Both the position numbers and the translations under genes were made by a program. A DNA stretch of 17,179 bases from Desulfocapsaceae bacterium (GTDB lineage Bacteria > Desulfobacterota > Desulfobulbia > Desulfobulbales > Desulfocapsaceae): assembly GCA_029934775.1 (NCBI GenBank), contig JAOZLO010000016.1, forward strand, positions 1 to 17,179, given 5' to 3'. The notes beneath the pieces are model-generated. The model had not been told where the DNA came from and made no database searches. It worked only from the letters and a program-made list of their open reading frames with translations. This document shows, in pieces, positions 14,761-17,179 of this stretch. Every line of letters starts with the position of its first letter. Within the stretch, counting starts at the first letter, position 1.

Positions 14761-15474
14761 ATGAAAAAAAAATTTGTATCAGCATTGTTGGCCTTCTGTT
14801 TTACTGCCCCGGTGACCTCTTTTGCTGCAGGGCAGCCTGAAAATTTGGTAAATTTAAGCAGTTTTGAAGAGAAACTGAGCTATAGTATGGGGTATGAGGT
14901 AGGGAGCTATTTTAAGGAAGCCGGGGGTGATATTAGAAAGGAACTATTGATACAAGGGATTTCAGATGCCTACGATGGTGTAAAACCCGCTCTGACTCCA
15001 GAGGAGATGGTTACAGTTCAAAAAGAGTTTGCTGTGAAGATGCAGGAACGGCAGAAGGCGGAAATGGCAGTAATGCTGGCCAAAAATAAAGCCGCAGGCG
15101 ATGTCTATCTCGAAGAAAATAAGAAGAAAGAGGGCGTAACCGTAACTGAGAGTGGACTTCAATACGAAGTTATTACTCAGGGTGAAGGAGAGAAACCTCA
15201 GGCGACTGATAAGGTAAAAGTTGATTATGTTGGAACGCTTATAGATGGTAGAGAGTTCGATAGTTCAGTAAAGCGGGGTGAACCGGCTGTGTTCAATGTC
15301 GGACAGGTCATCAAAGGATGGAGTGAGGCCTTGCAGCTTATGAATGTCGGATCCAAATTTCGATTGGTTATTCCTTCAGATATTGGTTACGGAGAGCAGG
15401 GAGTTGCACCTTCAATTCAACCCAATTCCGTCCTGGTTTTTGAAGTTGAGCTTTTGGCTATTGAGAAAGAATAG
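14761..15474 (+). CDS. Secreted FKBP-type peptidyl-prolyl isomerase (FkpA/Mip-like)
   Basis: Prolyl cis-trans isomerase and probable chaperone of the cell envelope. A signal peptide is clear: MKKK, a hydrophobic stretch (FVSALLAFCFTAPVTS) and a signal peptidase I site around SFA-AGQ (residues 20-25). Residues about 34-125 are the helical FKBP N-terminal dimerisation domain (LSYSMGYEVGSYF and a long charged helix). Residues about 140-237 are the FKBP catalytic domain with VKVDYVGTLIDGREFDSS, VIKGWSEALQLMNVGSKF and IPSDIGYG. No lipobox Cys is present at the cleavage site, so it is likely soluble in the periplasm. The ATG at 14761 has AAAGGA 10 bases upstream; an in-frame TTG directly before it is unlikely to be used. 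It ends 13 bp from the convergent permease gene. Confidence 0.92.
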   Translation: MKKKFVSALLAFCFTAPVTSFAAGQPENLVNLSSFEEKLSYSMGYEVGSYFKEAGGDIRKELLIQGISDAYDGVKPALTPEEMVTVQKEFAVKMQERQKAEMAVMLAKNKAAGDVYLEENKKKEGVTVTESGLQYEVITQGEGEKPQATDKVKVDYVGTLIDGREFDSSVKRGEPAVFNVGQVIKGWSEALQLMNVGSKFRLVIPSDIGYGEQGVAPSIQPNSVLVFEVELLAIEKE

Positions 15475-15487
15475 AGAAGGGTTCGTT

Positions 15488-16573
15488 TTATCGATCATTT
15501 TTTATCAGAAGAAAGAAGCCGGCAAAGGAAAAAATGATATGGATGGAAGTTGCTGCAACAATCGGGGAGACGACGCCGGCAATGGCAAGGGACTGGAGTG
15601 ACCCCCATAATCCCCATGCGAGAAAGGCAAGACCACAACTGGCAGGAATTGCAATTGACAGATCTCTTCCCCATTTACGATAAGAAAAGAGAAGAATAGG
15701 CAGGCCAAGCAGGAGCAGCGGTATACCGAGCAGCATATAGGAAATTCTTCCTAGAAAAGTAGTTTGTGCCGCCCTGATTTCATGTTCTACCTCGGTACGG
15801 GATATCTCCATGTAGAGATTTGTCAGGGACATTTCTGCTGACTTATTGGCTGGGACAAGAAAATCTTCTGGTTTTTCCGGTAACCGTAACTGTTTGGTTT
15901 GAAAATTTTTAATCTGATAGTCGAGGTTATCCTTTTTTTGTATTTGACCATTTTTAAGTACCCAGAGACTTTTTTCGTCGTTCCAGTCGGCAAATTTTGC
16001 AGTGACCAGGATTTCGATATTATACGTTTCATCCCAACGGGAGTAGGAAAAATCCTTAAAGATAAAGCGGGAAGTGTTCGGCCAACTGAAGGAATAGAAC
16101 CCGCTTTGTCCTTTGTAGTAGTAACGGTTGTTACGTAGAATTCCCAGTGGCACCATTCCTTTCAGTTGTTCAAACCAGATATTGTTTGTTGTTGCAATAG
16201 TGACTGGCAGGAGGAATTCTGCCGCTGCAACAAAGAGTACCGTAAATATTACAGAGCCGACAAGAAAAGGACGGATAATGGATTTGAGCGGAATTCCTCC
16301 TGCTTTCAGTGCCGTCAGTTCGTTTGTGTGATTGAGTATTCCCATACTGATCACTCCTGAGAGAAGAATCAGTACCGGCCCCAGTTGATCCACGATATAA
16401 GGAATAGTCATAAGGAAATATTTGAGAGCCAGGGCAAGAGGTTTACCACGATTACTGAAATCATCAAATTTTTCAAAAAAATCGACCAGCAGGTAGATAG
16501 ATACAAAGCCGGCATTGACTGTGAAAAAATATTTTACAAATTGACCGAGCAAATATCGGTTGAGAAGATTCAC
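15488..16573 (-). CDS. lptG: LPS export permease, LptF/LptG family (probably LptG)
   Basis: YjgP/YjgQ-family inner-membrane subunit of the LptB2FG transporter, which extracts LPS and feeds it to the periplasmic bridge. The 361 residues show three N-terminal membrane segments (about 12-32, 50-80, 100-125), a periplasmic beta-rich domain (about 130-265) and three C-terminal segments (about 275-360). The coupling-helix region MGILNHTNELTALKAGGIPL is typical of LptF/G. LptF and LptG are hard to tell apart without comparison; the NRYLLGQFVKYF start and LLVDFFEKFDDF favour LptG. The start codon is GTG (complement of 16571-16573), with GAGG seven bases upstream. It lies 63 bp downstream of crcB on the same strand and converges on the FKBP gene; no clear terminator separates them. 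Confidence 0.88.
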   Translation of the reverse strand: MNLLNRYLLGQFVKYFFTVNAGFVSIYLLVDFFEKFDDFSNRGKPLALALKYFLMTIPYIVDQLGPVLILLSGVISMGILNHTNELTALKAGGIPLKSIIRPFLVGSVIFTVLFVAAAEFLLPVTIATTNNIWFEQLKGMVPLGILRNNRYYYKGQSGFYSFSWPNTSRFIFKDFSYSRWDETYNIEILVTAKFADWNDEKSLWVLKNGQIQKKDNLDYQIKNFQTKQLRLPEKPEDFLVPANKSAEMSLTNLYMEISRTEVEHEIRAAQTTFLGRISYMLLGIPLLLLGLPILLFSYRKWGRDLSIAIPASCGLAFLAWGLWGSLQSLAIAGVVSPIVAATSIHIIFSFAGFFLLIKNDR

Positions 16574-16636
16574 AAAAGCCTCTATTTAAACGTTTTGGAT
16601 TAAGGCAAAAAAATAAATTTGATAAACGGGATTTAG

Positions 16637-17017
16637 TTAAAAGCGAAAAAAACGGTGGCAAAGAAAAAAACCTAAAACGACCATACCAAATCCCAGCACA
16701 TTGCTCATTAAAATATAACTTAAAGCTTGTATTGGTTTACCCATTCCTAAAAACTGAACACTTTCTCTGGCATAGGTTGAAAATGTTGTGAAACCACCAA
16801 GAAAACCGGTAAAAATAAACAGTCGGAACTCGTTACTGATATGAACTCTGTCAAAGTAACACCAGAAGATACCGATGAGCAGTGACCCTGACAGGTTCGC
16901 AATGAGTGTACCCAGTGGAAAGTTTGCCGGTGTCAATTTTTCTGCACCGATAGCTATGGCATATCTGCTGACGGATCCCAATCCTCCTCCAATGGCAATG
17001 GCAATAAATATTTTCAT
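16637..17017 (-). CDS. crcB: Fluoride channel FluC/CrcB
   Basis: Small membrane protein that exports fluoride as a dual-topology dimer. The 126 residues form four hydrophobic segments. Family hallmarks are GGGLGSVSRY (10-19), PLGTLIANLSGSLLIG (34-49, with the pore Asn41) and GFLGGFTTFSTYARE (71-85, with the Phe residues and the central Na+-site region). Only one crcB is present here, consistent with a homodimer, though a second copy elsewhere cannot be excluded. The 160 bp upstream (to the window end) was checked for a fluoride riboswitch and none was recognised. It is followed on the same strand by the Lpt permease. Confidence 0.94.
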   Translation of the reverse strand: MKIFIAIAIGGGLGSVSRYAIAIGAEKLTPANFPLGTLIANLSGSLLIGIFWCYFDRVHISNEFRLFIFTGFLGGFTTFSTYARESVQFLGMGKPIQALSYILMSNVLGFGMVVLGFFLCHRFFRF

Positions 17018-17120
17018 AGGGGCATAGTTTTTATGATAGTTTCCTTTTACGGTAAGTACTCAACTGTAGGTAACATTATCATACACTTGCGTCAAGTTCA
17101 GCCTTGGACACATTTTCTTC

Positions 17121-17179
17121 CTACTAAGGGTGTTGATAAGTGCCGCTAGAAAACGGCGCATATTTGTTAGGGATGCCTG
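17121..17179 (+). repeat. Possible diverged fourth repeat copy, cut by window end
   Basis: AAGGGTGTTGATAAGTGCC (17126-17144) resembles AAGGG-GT-ATAAGTGCC of copy B with a two-base insertion. It is followed, where the other copies have the CCATGG hairpin, by a different hairpin (GTGCCG paired with CGGCGC around CTAGAAAA). The rest would lie beyond the window, so this cannot be confirmed. Confidence 0.3.

Noticed and set aside
17018..17179. Fluoride riboswitch upstream of crcB
   Set aside because: The minus-strand leader was read for the conserved fluoride riboswitch core and pseudoknot pattern and none was found. TTGACG (complement of 17090-17095) could be a -35 box, but the -10 at proper spacing is poor.

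Overview
The window is a chromosomal housekeeping segment of a Gram-negative bacterium. Every gene recognised is core: translation, isoprenoid and lipid precursors, envelope biogenesis, stringent response and protein folding. No phage, transposase, plasmid, CRISPR array, tRNA or rRNA was seen. Moderately low GC, the order rpsB-tsf-pyrH-frr-uppS-cdsA-dxr-rseP-tsaB-ispG-proS-relA, a short EF-Ts (198 aa), an RseP with one visible PDZ region and an LptF/LptG-type permease all fit a sulfate-reducer-like member of Desulfobacterota (Desulfobulbales-type). That placement is inference from gene content and style, not from a search.

Layout. Positions 60-827 encode a cysteine-rich YkgJ-family protein. 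A 204-bp leader with a strong hairpin precedes rpsB (1032-1808). A 358-bp spacer holds an attenuator-like terminator and the first copy of a dispersed repeat, then comes tsf (2167-2763) and pyrH (2809-3522). A 282-bp spacer holds two hairpins and a second, longer repeat copy, then frr (3805-4359). From uppS (about 4432) to ispG (ends 10125) the genes are tightly packed. Stop/start overlaps occur at cdsA/dxr, rseP/tsaB and tsaB/ispG, suggesting co-transcription and translational coupling. proS and a RelA/SpoT homologue follow, 2 bp apart. A third repeat copy, inverted, lies between relA and a zinc-ribbon/Smr gene. A secreted FKBP-type prolyl isomerase ends the + strand series. On the minus strand, crcB/fluC and an lptF/lptG-type permease run convergently toward it.

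How the genes work together. RpsB, EF-Ts, RRF, ProRS and TsaB (tRNA t6A modification) serve translation. Dxr and IspG are two steps of the MEP isoprenoid pathway, and UppS turns its products into the undecaprenyl carrier used for cell wall and LPS. CdsA makes CDP-diacylglycerol for phospholipids. RseP, the FKBP and the Lpt permease are envelope functions. PyrH supplies UDP and links nucleotide supply to growth.

The most unusual observation is a family of about 110-bp intergenic repeats: three clear copies (2008-2118, 3651-3791, and inverted 14095-14208) and a possible fourth, diverged one cut by the window end (17121-17179). The copies share a 5' hairpin, an invariant CCATGGTGGTA core, a T-rich middle and a GGYACTAAA end. 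One base pair of a possible long-range stem covaries between copies. Other items worth a look are a RelA/SpoT homologue with a mutated hydrolase site but a bifunctional-type synthetase motif, and mutually exclusive pairings around the rpsB-tsf terminator.
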